Below, in pieces: positions 59,201-64,000 of a stretch of DNA of 64,000 bases. The DNA is from Pycnopodia helianthoides. Lineage: Eukaryota; Echinodermata; Asteroidea; Forcipulatida; Asteriidae. Position 1 is the stretch's first letter. Each line of letters opens with the position of its first letter. A program made the translations under genes and the position numbers. The stretch lies in assembly GCA_032158295.1 (NCBI GenBank), contig CM063246.1, positions 14,295,168 to 14,359,167 on the forward strand. Direction: 5' to 3'. The notes beneath the pieces are model-generated. The model was given only the letters and a program-made list of their open reading frames with translations. It searched no databases and was not told the DNA's origin.

Positions 59201-62200
59201 ACTCAAGTTCTGATGGCTGAATCATTGGAGTGTTGGTTTGATTCCCGGTCATGACGCTAATGTCCTTGAGCAAGGCACTTCACCATAATTGCTTCGCTTA
59301 ACCCAGGTGTACAAATAGGAACCTGATAGGGCTGAGACAGTGTTGTGTGCGATTTACCAGCTAGCGCTGATTTAAGCAACTTGGGGTTGTGTAGTCCCCA
59401 GGGAGTTGAAAAAGTTTGAGGAATGTTTTTTTCCCCCCATTATTTGTTCTTGACACTGATGGCCAATTGAGCTTAAATTTTACATGTGTTTTATTTCATG
59501 TATATGTTGAGTCACATAAAGTGTGCATACTGGTCTTGGACAATTACAAATGTTTTCCACTTTTCTTTTCTTCTTTCTTTAAGTAACTAAATAAGTCTAA
59601 ATAATTTCCTCAATATGTCTGAAGCAAGAAATTTCAATAACTCGTTTAAAGTTTAGTTTCCAGACACCAACAGTGTTTTATGTTTTGAATACAGAGTGAA
59701 GGTGGAGCTTGTGGAACGATTGATACAGTGCTGAAGTGGCATGGCACCTACATGGCACCAAAGATCACATCAGACAAACCAAAGGTCATGAAGGTGAGCC
59801 ACAATGTCACACAGCTAACTCACCCAAATACTGTGGAACTGCTCTCCTGCTGACAGGAACTTTGGGCAGGCATGCAATTTTTCAGCTGGTTTTCGATCTC
59901 TCATTTGTGCGCTTAAAAATTGAAAAACACAGTACAAAGTCTTGCTGTGTCTGGCACTTTCCTCTTTATTGACAAACTACAGTTGTATGCCTCGAGGAGG
60001 GGGGGGGATGGTATTTTCAACTGACATCACACTTTGAAGCTATTGAATAACTCCAGATACCTACTGGTGGTATGTGTGGATGTACCTTTGACCCACTTAA
60101 TATCAGCATGCCACAATGATGTGTGTATGCCCGCACGCACACATGTGTAGTATCGGACTGTCTAGACCATGTGACCTGTGACATCACATTTTTTACGAAT
60201 GAGCCACAGAGCCTAGACTTCCTGTAGGCGCGATTTGTACACAATATTGTACACAATATGCATTAGGTCTAAAAACATGTCCTCAAAAACATGAAAAACT
60301 CAGTTTCAAAACGACATTGTATAAACAAGTGACTGAATAATTAGATTGCAATAGTGGAAACCAAACACAAATCCGCTGTTGTTATTTATGGAATAACCTT
60401 TCCTGTCCTTTTATTTTTTAGTCGGCGAAACCGCCATCTGCTCCGAGCACTCCGTCCAGACAACGCCCGAATATCTCAAGCAAGCCGCCCATAAAACCAG
60501 CTGTAGTCTCCTCTCCAGCTGCTCCTCAAGTCACCCCAATGAAACAACCCAAGCCACTGGCAGCATCAACTCCAGCAGCACCCAGAGCGGAGACGAGTAA
60601 TCAGTCCCAAATGCAAGAAGACCTGCAGAGGTCGCGACCTCAGCCTCGTCCAAGAGTTTCATCACAAACAGCGGTAAACTTCAAAACGAATAAAGTGTGT
60701 CCATTAGAAAATATGTTCAGAGTAATAAACCACAAGGGAAACTGAGTGGGTAAATTTTAAATAATTTTGGGATGATCGAAGAAAGAATTGACCAGAGCAA
60801 GACTTGAACCTGTGACCTCCAGACTTACCAACTGAGCTAGCTAGCCCTAGTATCGGCGATCTCCCTATTTTGTCAATATCTTTGTTCGAGGGTACCAGTC
60901 AGAAGCCATTTAACCTGTAACTGCCGTATAACCAGGGATCACACCTAAGTTTACGATACACCTTTGAGGGATCACCTTAGGGGGATGCGACTTTTTTAAT
61001 CAATTATCAACCAATAAACCACAAGGGAACTGAGTGGGTAAATTTTTAACAATTTAGGGTTGGACAAAGACAAAACTTGAGCAGGACTTGAACATGCGAC
61101 ATCCGGATGAACGATAATTGACAAATAGGGAGATTCTAACAGCAGGGCTAGATAGCTCAGTTGGTAGAGCAACCAGCACGTTAATTCTAGTCAATTTGGG
61201 CATGTCTGTTGATATATCCAGGAGATTACCATTATCAGCTCCCTTCTTTTCTACTACTAATGTGGATTCTGTTCATTTGTTGTTCACTTTTAGGAACCTG
61301 CTGCTCGGAGGAAATCCACGGAGTCTCTTAAGAGGCCTGTCATAGCTGTCACACCCCCTCCCCAGGTAAGAGACAACAAATATGAACAAGTCACTTGCCT
61401 GGTAACCTTGTGTCATTGCGATACTCGTTCATTGGAACATTTTGTATGGGTATAACTCTGCAAATGCTTGCCCGGAACTGTGAAACGTAGCAGCACTTCC
61501 TGTAGTCTGAGATTCATCTGTGATGAATCAGTGGGTTGTGTCGTAGTTTATGCAAATTTAAGTTCCAGTTTAAGTCAGCAGTTTAAGTCGGTAGAGAGAT
61601 TAGGAGTACTATTATATGATGGCACAAGTTAAAGTTTACAAAAGGAAAAGCTAGATAGAGAAAAGATAGTGGGGACAAAAATTATCCAGAGCAGGGAGAG
61701 GTGCGGACCCCTTGGACCCATCCTTTGGACTGAACCCAAGGGTTGGTTGGGTTGGCGTAGTGGTTTCTTATTATTCAGAGCAGGGAGAGGTGCGGACCCC
61801 TTGGACCCATCCTTTGGACTGAACCAAGGGTTGGTTGGGTTGGCGTAGTGGTTTCTTATTATTCAGAGCAGGGAGAGGTGCGGACCCCTTGGACCCATCC
61901 TTTGGACTGAACCCAAGGGTTGGTCGGGTTGGCGTAGTGGTTTCTTTACTAGCCTTTCAGCTCTAGGACCCTGGTTTGAATCCCGCCGGGGGCACTATGT
62001 GGATTGGGTTTTCAGTCCCTACCTGATTGTGTGGGTTTTCCCTGGTACAATTCTCTGGGGTTTTCCTCCCAGAACTAAAACTGAAACTTCCCTCCTTGTC
62101 TTCTTTCTGTGGGGTTCCTGGCTTTTATAGTGATTAAGTTTGCTTTTTTTCAAGAATCCTTGGCTTCACAACCAGAATACACAAATCAATCAATCAACCC

Positions 62201-62503
62201 TGTGCCTGTATCCTTTAAGGAAAGGTGAAACGTATTCTTTAAAGTTGACTTATTATTGTGATATTCATATAGGAGCAACCGACCAGCCTTGGTCTCACCC
62301 AGACTCTAGAGGGCGACACACAACCCCCTGCTTCACTCCAAGACAGCCCGTTTGACAGTGCAGATGATTCAGCCCTTGATGACGTCGAGCGCGAACTTGA
62401 AGGACTCGGGAAACAGCAACAGGACAACGAGTCAGAGGACATGAATGATGTGGTTGCCCAAGAAATGCGAGCAACGTATGGTGAGGAGGAGCCGGATGAG
62501 AAG
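29277..62503 (+). CDS. RPGRIP1L: RPGRIP1L, ciliary transition-zone scaffold (3' end outside window)
   Basis: Coding exons: 29277-29355, 30173-30314, 31380-31554, 32916-32996, 33614-33684, 34695-34784, 36648-36720, 37570-37640, 42028-42133, 43236-43382, 44327-44400, 45203-45342, 45888-46045, 47281-47347, 48945-49057, 50754-50861, 51478-51546, 52316-52393, 52875-52990, 53703-53902, 55007-55101, 56041-56227, 57021-57175, 58585-58710, 59695-59793, 60422-60673, 61294-61365, 62273-62503. All phases agree, giving 1125 codons without a break. The protein anchors the NPHP/MKS modules at the ciliary transition zone. Residues 1-588 are coiled coil ([28 protein letters not shown]). Residues 589-751 form the first C2 domain ([16 protein letters not shown]). 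Residues 752-940 form the second ([26 protein letters not shown]). Residues 941-1125 are a Pro/Ser-rich then acidic linker. The C-terminal RPGR-interacting domain lies beyond the window. Intron 9 uses a GC donor. The start is the fourth ATG of its exon, chosen because earlier ATGs there are out of frame or stop at once. Confidence 0.95.
29852..30068 (+). mobile_element. TTAA MITE, family C copy 3
   Basis: Opposite orientation to the other two copies. The left end is TTAACCCTCTTGCTGTCTGA; the right end GAGTAGGAGGGTAA has lost part of its TTAA. In RPGRIP1L intron 2. Confidence 0.82.
30440..30655 (+). repeat. Dispersed repeat related to the 45-bp minisatellite at 48 kb
   Basis: Contains GGCGACTTTAGTCGACTGCACTC and GCAACTTTAGTCGACC (each quoted in part), then TTTGTCCATGTTCACCCTCC and CTTACCATCATTGGAAAGAG. 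In inverted order and orientation the same words flank and compose the array at 47970-48750. Confidence 0.65.
31650..31985 (+). mobile_element. tRNA-derived SINE, full-length copy
   Basis: The head is tRNA Ser/Leu-like, with A box TGGCCGAGTGG at 31658 and B box GGTTCGAATCC at 31709. The body carries CTGTATACTCCCCAGGGAGC and the tail CAATGACCAGGGCACTAATG. The copy at 34118-34465 is nearly identical. In RPGRIP1L intron 4. Not a functional tRNA, since the acceptor and anticodon stems do not pair properly. Confidence 0.88.
32115..32405 (+). mobile_element. tRNA-derived SINE, second subfamily
   Basis: Head GTCGTGGCCAAGCAGTCAAG, decayed B box, then GTAAAAGAACCCAGTACTCT and TTGGCTGCAGATTGTGCCCC. 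Related to 42809. The 102-codon frame across it is a by-product. Confidence 0.78.
32998..33492 (+). repeat. Minisatellite, about 21-bp unit (ATCACTGTAATCACAGTTAT)
   Basis: More than 20 imperfect units, many partly palindromic because ATCACTGTAATCACAGTGAT pairs with itself. It starts directly at the exon 5 donor (32997) and fills RPGRIP1L intron 5. Isoleucine/valine/threonine-rich antisense frames are repeat translations. Confidence 0.92.
33805..34025. repeat. Possible retroelement end fragment
   Basis: GTCTCGATCAGTATGCTCTG, ATCGTCTTCAGGAGAATGCT and GTTTGTTGCTGGATGCTGC resemble the terminal region of non-LTR or Penelope-like elements. No reverse transcriptase is present. Weak call. Confidence 0.3.
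34118..34465 (+). mobile_element. tRNA-derived SINE, full-length copy with TTA microsatellite tail
   Basis: Same family as 31650. A box TGGACGAGTGG, B box GGTTCGAATCC, and the tail ends in (TTA)n at 34449-34470. In RPGRIP1L intron 6. Confidence 0.88.
34840..34992 (-). mobile_element. tRNA-derived repeat, Gly/Glu-like head, minus strand
   Basis: On the minus strand it reads GCTTGGTGGTCTAGTGGTAA (A box) and GGGTTCAACTCCCGATCGAG (B box). Single copy in the window. Confidence 0.6.
35164..35895 (+). repeat. Minisatellite, about 70-bp monomer with about 211-bp higher-order repeat
   Basis: The core TAGCAGGACAAGTTCTTAT recurs about every 70 bp. Three monomer types alternate: one with CAGTGGCAGTACTAAATAG, one with a shortened AGCAGGCAGGTTTTAATAT, and one with CAGCAGTTGTAGATAAATAG. 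The series repeats at about 211-bp spacing (35366, 35577, 35788). In RPGRIP1L intron 7. Confidence 0.9.
35968..36160. mobile_element. Foldback element, family E copy 3
   Basis: The ends GGGCCCAATTTCATAGAGCT and AGCTCTACGAAATTGGGCCC are inverted repeats with one mismatch. The interior repeats TTTACTGCTTAGCAGAAAT-like words. Confidence 0.88.
36185..36420 (+). mobile_element. tRNA-derived repeat, third family, decayed
   Basis: Shares ACCCTGGTTCGAATTCCC and GTGGATTGGGTTAT with the copies at 55735 and 61945. The body has diverged. Confidence 0.55.
36865..36965 (+). mobile_element. SINE head fragment, second subfamily
   Basis: TGTTGTGGCCAAGCGGTCAG followed by CTGGACTCGAGCTCTGGTGT and GACACTTGTGTCCTTGA. 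It is interrupted at 36965 by a family B repeat. Confidence 0.65.
36966..37262 (-). repeat. Dispersed repeat family B copy
   Basis: Begins TTTTGGTAATTGTCAAAGAC and contains CAATCGGTCATCAAAGTTGC and TTATACTATCAGCAGCTCTC. It appears to have inserted into the SINE fragment to its left. Confidence 0.8.
37985..38345 (+). repeat. Direct duplication containing ACTCGG-like repeats
   Basis: TTGTTGACA(T/C)TGTTTATCTACAG, CACACCCAGTCTTGTATGAA and GGACTCGACT-type hexamers occur twice, about 195 bp apart. Similar GACTCGGACTCG blocks lie at 46085-46390, 46745-46850 and 50965-51400. Confidence 0.8.
38570..38722. mobile_element. Foldback element, family F copy 2
   Basis: TTAGACCTCTTGCATA at the left and TATGCAAGAGGTCTAG at the right are inverted repeats. 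Inside, GCTGAGGTCAAACAATGGG faces TTTTGACCTTAGGGATGAG. Confidence 0.85.
40040..40300 (+). mobile_element. Decayed SINE body fragment
   Basis: CATGACACTTGTGCCCTTGA, GCAAGGCACTTAACCATTAT and TGCTTCGTAAAAAGTTGGGA are SINE-like words without a preserved head. Confidence 0.5.
41000..41930 (+). repeat. Degenerate long-unit tandem array
   Basis: Words such as TATAACCTCAAATATACCTC, AGTATTTTAGCCTCTAGTAT, CTCCCAAATTATAGCCTC and GTTGAATTA recur in the same order about every 130-200 bp. The units are heavily diverged. It ends about 100 bp before exon 9 of the coding series. Confidence 0.75.
42209..42603 (+). mobile_element. TTAA-flanked MITE, family A copy 4
   Basis: Full-length with both inverted ends. 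It lies 76 bp after the GC donor of RPGRIP1L exon 9. Confidence 0.9.
42809..43135 (+). mobile_element. tRNA-derived SINE, second subfamily, best copy
   Basis: A box GTGGCTGAGTGGTCAAGCGC, B box GGGTTCGAGTCCCGGTCTTG, then GCAAGACACTTAACCATTAT and GGTTGGCTGCAGATTGCACC. The tail reads GGTCTTATATTTCAAA. Confidence 0.85.
43545..44150 (+). repeat. Minisatellite, 65-80 bp unit
   Basis: About eight units, each with TTTGTACCAGGGTCATACCA, CATACCTCCCTCTGTGTCCA and CAGCAGGGACACAGAGTGTA. Unit length varies because the AGGGTCATACC part is present one to three times. It leaves a 162-codon open frame that is only repeat translation. In RPGRIP1L intron 11. Confidence 0.92.
44463..44675. mobile_element. Foldback MITE, family D copy 2
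   Basis: ATTAGCCCTTCCCATGAAAT and CATATTTCATGGGAAGGGTC are inverted ends. The interior is shared with 11177-11427. Confidence 0.8.
44767..45159 (-). mobile_element. TTAA-flanked MITE, family A copy 5
   Basis: Reverse orientation, both ends kept, with one base lost in the right terminal repeat. It ends 43 bp before an RPGRIP1L exon. Confidence 0.9.
46085..46390 (+). repeat. Two diverged ACTCGG-type repeat copies
   Basis: GTAGGCAGTGTTGTATG starts each copy (46087 and 46245). Each is followed by GACTTGAGTCCCATTTT and runs of GACTCGGACTCAAAC type. Confidence 0.8.
46937..47099. mobile_element. Near-perfect foldback element
   Basis: GGGGTCGATTTCACAAAACT at the left and AGTTTTGTGAAATCGACCCC at the right are exact inverted repeats. 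The arms continue through TAGGACTAGTCCTA words almost to the centre, so nearly the whole 163 bp forms one hairpin. Confidence 0.93.
47745..47915. mobile_element. Foldback element
   Basis: ATAGATGGATTGCAGTACGC with CATTGACCACCATCTTTGAT faces ATCAAAGATGGCGGTCAATG with ATTGCAATCCATCTAT. Imperfect arms of about 45 bp around an 80-bp loop. Confidence 0.82.
48092..48750 (+). repeat. 45-bp minisatellite, about 14.6 copies
   Basis: The unit is GACTATAGTCGCCCTTGGGG plus CTCAAGCAGGGTATAGTGCA plus CAGTC. Copies are near-identical, with C/T alternation in GTCGACT/GTTGACT. One 1-bp loss near 48492 splits the open frames on both strands. Because 45 is a multiple of 3, both strands stay open, giving proline/serine- and alanine/glycine-rich frames that are not genes. 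Confidence 0.97.
48793..48944. mobile_element. Foldback element ending at an RPGRIP1L splice acceptor
   Basis: GGCTGGAATTCACAAAGCAC-TAAGAT at the left matches, inverted, GATCTTAACTCTCTGTGAAATTCCGCCCC at the right (quoted in parts). The right end runs straight into the CCAG acceptor of the exon that starts at 48945. Confidence 0.75.
49058..50753 (+). other. RPGRIP1L intron 15
   Basis: Left part (49058-50050) shows no recognised feature beyond an A run at 49678. Right part carries tRNA-derived repeat pieces, listed separately. Confidence 0.5.
50085..50680 (-). mobile_element. tRNA-derived composite repeat (Lys/Arg-like head)
   Basis: On the minus strand the head reads GGGCTAGATGGCTCATGGTT with GAGATCGTTAGTTCAAATCC as B box (about 50575-50500). 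The body word CAGTCAGAAGCCATTCAACC appears at 50305 and, in variant form, at 50627. Two nested or tandem copies. Same family as 53030, 54540 and 60720. Confidence 0.75.
50965..51400 (+). repeat. ACTCGG-type diverged repeat
   Basis: ATTCAGACTCCAGTCATATT, CCCGGAACTCGACCATCTGG and the run GACTTGGACTCGGACTCGAC. Same family as 37985 and 46085. Confidence 0.75.
51547..52315 (+). other. RPGRIP1L intron 17 with possible retroelement tail
   Basis: The words TTTGAGAAAGACGCTG and GGGTTGAAATGTCAGGCCAT (52180-52245) resemble the 3' ends of common non-LTR elements. No coding part. Weak call. Confidence 0.35.
53030..53645. mobile_element. tRNA-derived composite repeats, three heads
   Basis: Minus-strand heads at about 53125-53048 (GGGCTAGATAGCTCAGTTGG, B box GGTTCAAATCC) and 53408-53345. 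A plus-strand head at 53540-53603 has GGCTAGATAGCTCAGTTG and B box GGTTCAAGTCC. The body word TTTTGTCAATATCTTTGTTC recurs. In RPGRIP1L intron 19. Confidence 0.8.
53903..54535 (+). other. Left part of RPGRIP1L intron 20, nothing recognised
   Basis: No repeat family or exon recognised. Open frames on the minus strand (54062-54474) lack motifs. Confidence 0.4.
54540..54890 (-). mobile_element. tRNA-derived composite repeat
   Basis: Minus-strand head GGGCTAGATAGCTCAGTTGG at about 54625. The body includes AACCTGTAACTGCCGTATAG and ACAACCTAGGAAGCGGCAGC on the plus strand. A second partial head is at 54850-54880. Confidence 0.8.
55102..55734 (+). other. Left part of RPGRIP1L intron 21, nothing recognised
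   Basis: AT-rich sequence with no repeat family or exon recognised. Confidence 0.4.
55735..55945 (+). mobile_element. tRNA-derived repeat, third family, best copy
   Basis: GGTTGGCTCAGTGGTTTTCT as A-box region and CAGGTTCGATTCCCGGACTG as B-box region, then GTGGATTGGGTTTCCAGTCC, CTACCTGACTGGATGGGTTT and GGGGTTTTCCTCCCACGTCT. In RPGRIP1L intron 21. Confidence 0.78.
56228..57020 (+). other. RPGRIP1L intron 22
   Basis: Contains a decayed SINE body at about 56640-56790 (AAAAGAACCCAGTTACACTT, CACCCTGTAAACCCTTGTAA). The rest is not recognised. Confidence 0.5.
57190..57340. mobile_element. Foldback element
   Basis: CAGCCGATTTCACAAAACTT at the left and AAGTTTGGTGAAATTGGTGGCTG at the right (in part) are inverted with few mismatches. 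The interior repeats TTGCGTAAG / TTGCGCAAG. It starts 15 bp after an RPGRIP1L donor. Confidence 0.8.
57581..58647 (+). repeat. 97-bp tandem array of an intron-exon junction, 11 copies
   Basis: Each unit has 34 nt of intron end (CTTGATTAATTGAAGGTGTT then TATTTTCTTTACAG) and the first 63 nt of an RPGRIP1L exon ([21 protein letters not shown]). Exon-part starts are at 57615, 57712, 57809, 57906, 58003, 58100, 58197, 58294, 58391, 58488 and 58585, exactly 97 bp apart. Only the last continues into the remaining exon and a donor. Units differ at a few bases: GAGGTAGTTG in copy 2, GCGTA in copy 3, TTGACTAATTG before copy 11, and TTTAATTTC in copies 1-2. Read in frame, each of the first ten copies ends in Leu-Asp-stop. 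Confidence 0.97.
59175..59425 (+). mobile_element. tRNA-derived SINE, 5' part decayed
   Basis: B-box region GTTTGATTCCCGGTCATGAC, then TGTCCTTGAGCAAGGCACTT, GTACAAATAGGAACCTGATA and GTAGTCCCCAGGGAGTTGAA, as in the 31650 family. It is truncated where a family B fragment begins. Confidence 0.75.
59430..59560 (+). repeat. Dispersed repeat family B fragment
   Basis: GATGGCCAATTGAGCTTAAA and CATACTGGTCTTGGACAATT match the right part of the family. Confidence 0.7.
59794..60421 (+). other. RPGRIP1L intron 25, nothing recognised
   Basis: A G run at 59997-60007 is the only conspicuous element. Confidence 0.4.
60720..61200. mobile_element. tRNA-derived composite repeats, two heads in opposite orientation
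   Basis: Minus-strand head at about 60850-60787 (GGGCTAGCTAGCTCAGTTGG) and plus-strand head at 61145-61190 (GGGCTAGATAGCTCAGTTGG TAGAGC). The body words GTCAATATCTTTGTTCGAGG and CCAGGGATCACACCTAAGTT lie between. In RPGRIP1L intron 26. Confidence 0.8.
61687..61944 (+). repeat. Triplicated 88-89 bp segment
   Basis: AGAGCAGGGAGAGGTGCGGA through GGCGTAGTGGTTTCTTATTA three times, with starts near 61691, 61780 and 61868. The third copy runs into a third-family tRNA-derived repeat, whose A-box region (GGTTGGCGTAGTGGTTTCTT) is part of the duplicated unit. Confidence 0.92.
61945..62130 (+). mobile_element. tRNA-derived repeat, third family
   Basis: Head begins within the triplicated segment. B-box region CTGGTTTGAATCCCGCCGGG, then GTGGATTGGGTTTTCAGTCC, CTACCTGATTGTGTGGGTTT and TGGGGTTTTCCTCCCAGAAC. 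Confidence 0.78.
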
Positions 62504-63063
62504 GTGAGAAGGGTACCAGACATGTTTTCCAAAGGGAAGCAGTGGGTTTTATGGCACAATATATTGTTATCTTCAAGCGTGCTTGATTCTTCGATTCTGA
62601 TTGGTCAATCCATAGCAACAAGGAGTGTGATATAAAACTATAGTGCACGGCTCATATCACACTCTGTGTATTGTGCTGCTTTAACTCCACGTATTGCACT
62701 ACTGTTGAAAAATGCGGATACGTTGACTTTGAACGATAGGCTTACTTGTTGAACTAAAAAAGTTGAAATTGTCAATCCTCGGGGTCATGTCAGAATTATA
62801 ATTTTCTGTCATACAAAATGCCTTCGAATTATGAAGTGAGATTTTTTTTCTTTTCATAAAATCACACACAAAGAGATGCCAACTTTGGAGACAGAAATTG
62901 TGAAAAAATGTGCATGTGCAACAGATGTTGCGAGTGAGGTATTGACTCACCAGTAGGACAGGAATAGACCCATCCGTTGAGCCCCACCCACCTACCCTAG
63001 CAACTGCCAATCAAAAGCGATCTCTTGAGTAGATACGTGCTTCTCTGGCCTTCGAACATCAAG
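62504..63063 (+). other. RPGRIP1L intron 28, left part
   Basis: No exon recognised. The remaining C-terminal exons must lie beyond the window. Confidence 0.5.
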
Positions 63064-63695
63064 CCAGTGAACTAAACCACACAAAATGCATAACGCATCC
63101 TAGTTATGATACATAGTTAACAATTGGTCATGGGATTTTAATCCAGTGAACTAAACCACACAAAATGCATAACGCATCCTAGTTATGATACATAGTTAAC
63201 AATTGGTCATGGGATTTTAATCCAGTGAACTAAACCACACAAAATGCATAACGCATCCTAGTTATGATACATAGTTAACAATTGGTCATGGGATTTTAAT
63301 CCAGTGAACTAAACCACACAAAATGCATAACGCATCCTAGTTATGATACATAGTTAACAATTGGTCATGGGATTTTAATCCAGTGAACTAAACCACACAA
63401 AATGCATAACGCATCCTAGTTATGATACATAGTTAACAATTGGTCATGGGATTTTAATCCAGTGAACTAAACCACACAAAATGCATAACGCATCCTAGTT
63501 ATGATACATAGTTAACAATTGGCCATGGGATTTTAATCCAGTGAACTAAACCACACAAAATGCATAACGCATCCTAGTTATGATACATAGTTAACAATTG
63601 GTCATGGGATTTTAATCCAGTGAACTAAACCACACAAAATGCATAACGCATCCTAGTTATGATACATAGTTAACAATTGGTCATGGGATTTTAAT
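63064..63695 (+). repeat. 79-bp satellite-like array, 8 copies
   Basis: Unit CCAGTGAACTAAACCACACA + AAATGCATAACGCATCCTAG + TTATGATACATAGTTAACAA + TTGGTCATGGGATTTTAAT. Starts are at 63064, 63143, 63222, 63301, 63380, 63459, 63538 and 63617. Copies are almost identical (one has GGCCATGGG), which points to recent expansion. Confidence 0.97.
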
Positions 63696-64000
63696 GTGCG
63701 GACTTTCGTCACAATTTGGGGTTTGCAGTGATTGGTCTTTAGATAAAGAGGCGGAGCTAAATATACATTTTATCCCTACCCCCTAGGGTTATGTACTAGG
63801 ACCCTTCCTCATTCTAACAACATCGAACATCATATGGTAACTCAACACCCAAATCGATGGACTCGGATTACAGTGGTATGCCTGAACTAAAACATGTACA
63901 GTTTACTAGTGTAGTCCTCAGTCCAACAGAATCAAACGAAAGGATGACGTTGGAGCTTGATTGGTCGGGGGTGGTTAGGGTTAAAGAAAGATTGTTGTGA
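63696..64000. other. Right edge, nothing recognised
   Basis: No RPGRIP1L exon could be recognised here. Confidence 0.4.

Larger units (their letters stand above)
58711..59694 (+). other. RPGRIP1L intron 24
   Basis: Holds a short triplication of GGTTGCTATGGGATAGTACATT (58975-59040, quoted in part), a SINE (59175-59425) and a family B fragment (59430-59560). Confidence 0.6.

Noticed and set aside
62295..62648. 117-codon frame on -
   Set aside because: Antisense shadow of the RPGRIP1L exon 62273-62503, whose frame and splice sites agree with its neighbours.

Overview
This window is intron-rich, AT-rich animal nuclear DNA. The dispersed-repeat families (long foldback and TTAA-flanked elements, several tRNA-derived SINE types, minisatellites in introns) together with a tandem two-domain phosphoethanolamine methyltransferase suggest a marine deuterostome invertebrate. 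An echinoderm, possibly a sea star, fits best. That assignment rests on remembered repeat families and is not proven here.

Four protein-coding genes could be rebuilt exon by exon. (1) A phosphoethanolamine N-methyltransferase lies on + at 4696-11765, with 11 exons and an intact 506-aa frame. (2) An aquaporin lies on - at 18536-14615, with 3 exons, both NPA motifs, and one apparent frameshift. (3) FTO, the AlkB-family RNA demethylase, lies on - at 27159-20419, with 8 exons and catalytic residues kept, but two apparent frameshifts. (4) RPGRIP1L, a ciliary transition-zone protein, lies on + with coding exons from 29277 to 62503. It has 28 coding exons, 1125 codons read without a break, and runs off the right edge.

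FTO and RPGRIP1L are divergent neighbours around an intergenic stretch of about 0.45 kb (27160-27600). This is the head-to-head arrangement known from vertebrates. The left end (1-4695) holds a helicase-like fragment and repeats, and 11766-14614 holds no recognised gene.

The most unusual local structure is at 57581-58647. Eleven exact-period (97 bp) tandem copies there each carry an intron end, a 3' splice site and the first 63 nt of an RPGRIP1L C2-domain exon; only the last copy continues into the full exon. Other points of note are three single-base frame breaks clustered between 18.0 and 25.3 kb, a GC-AG intron in RPGRIP1L, a splice acceptor at the end of a foldback element, an aquaporin with an altered selectivity-filter position, and a minisatellite with a higher-order (three-monomer) repeat.
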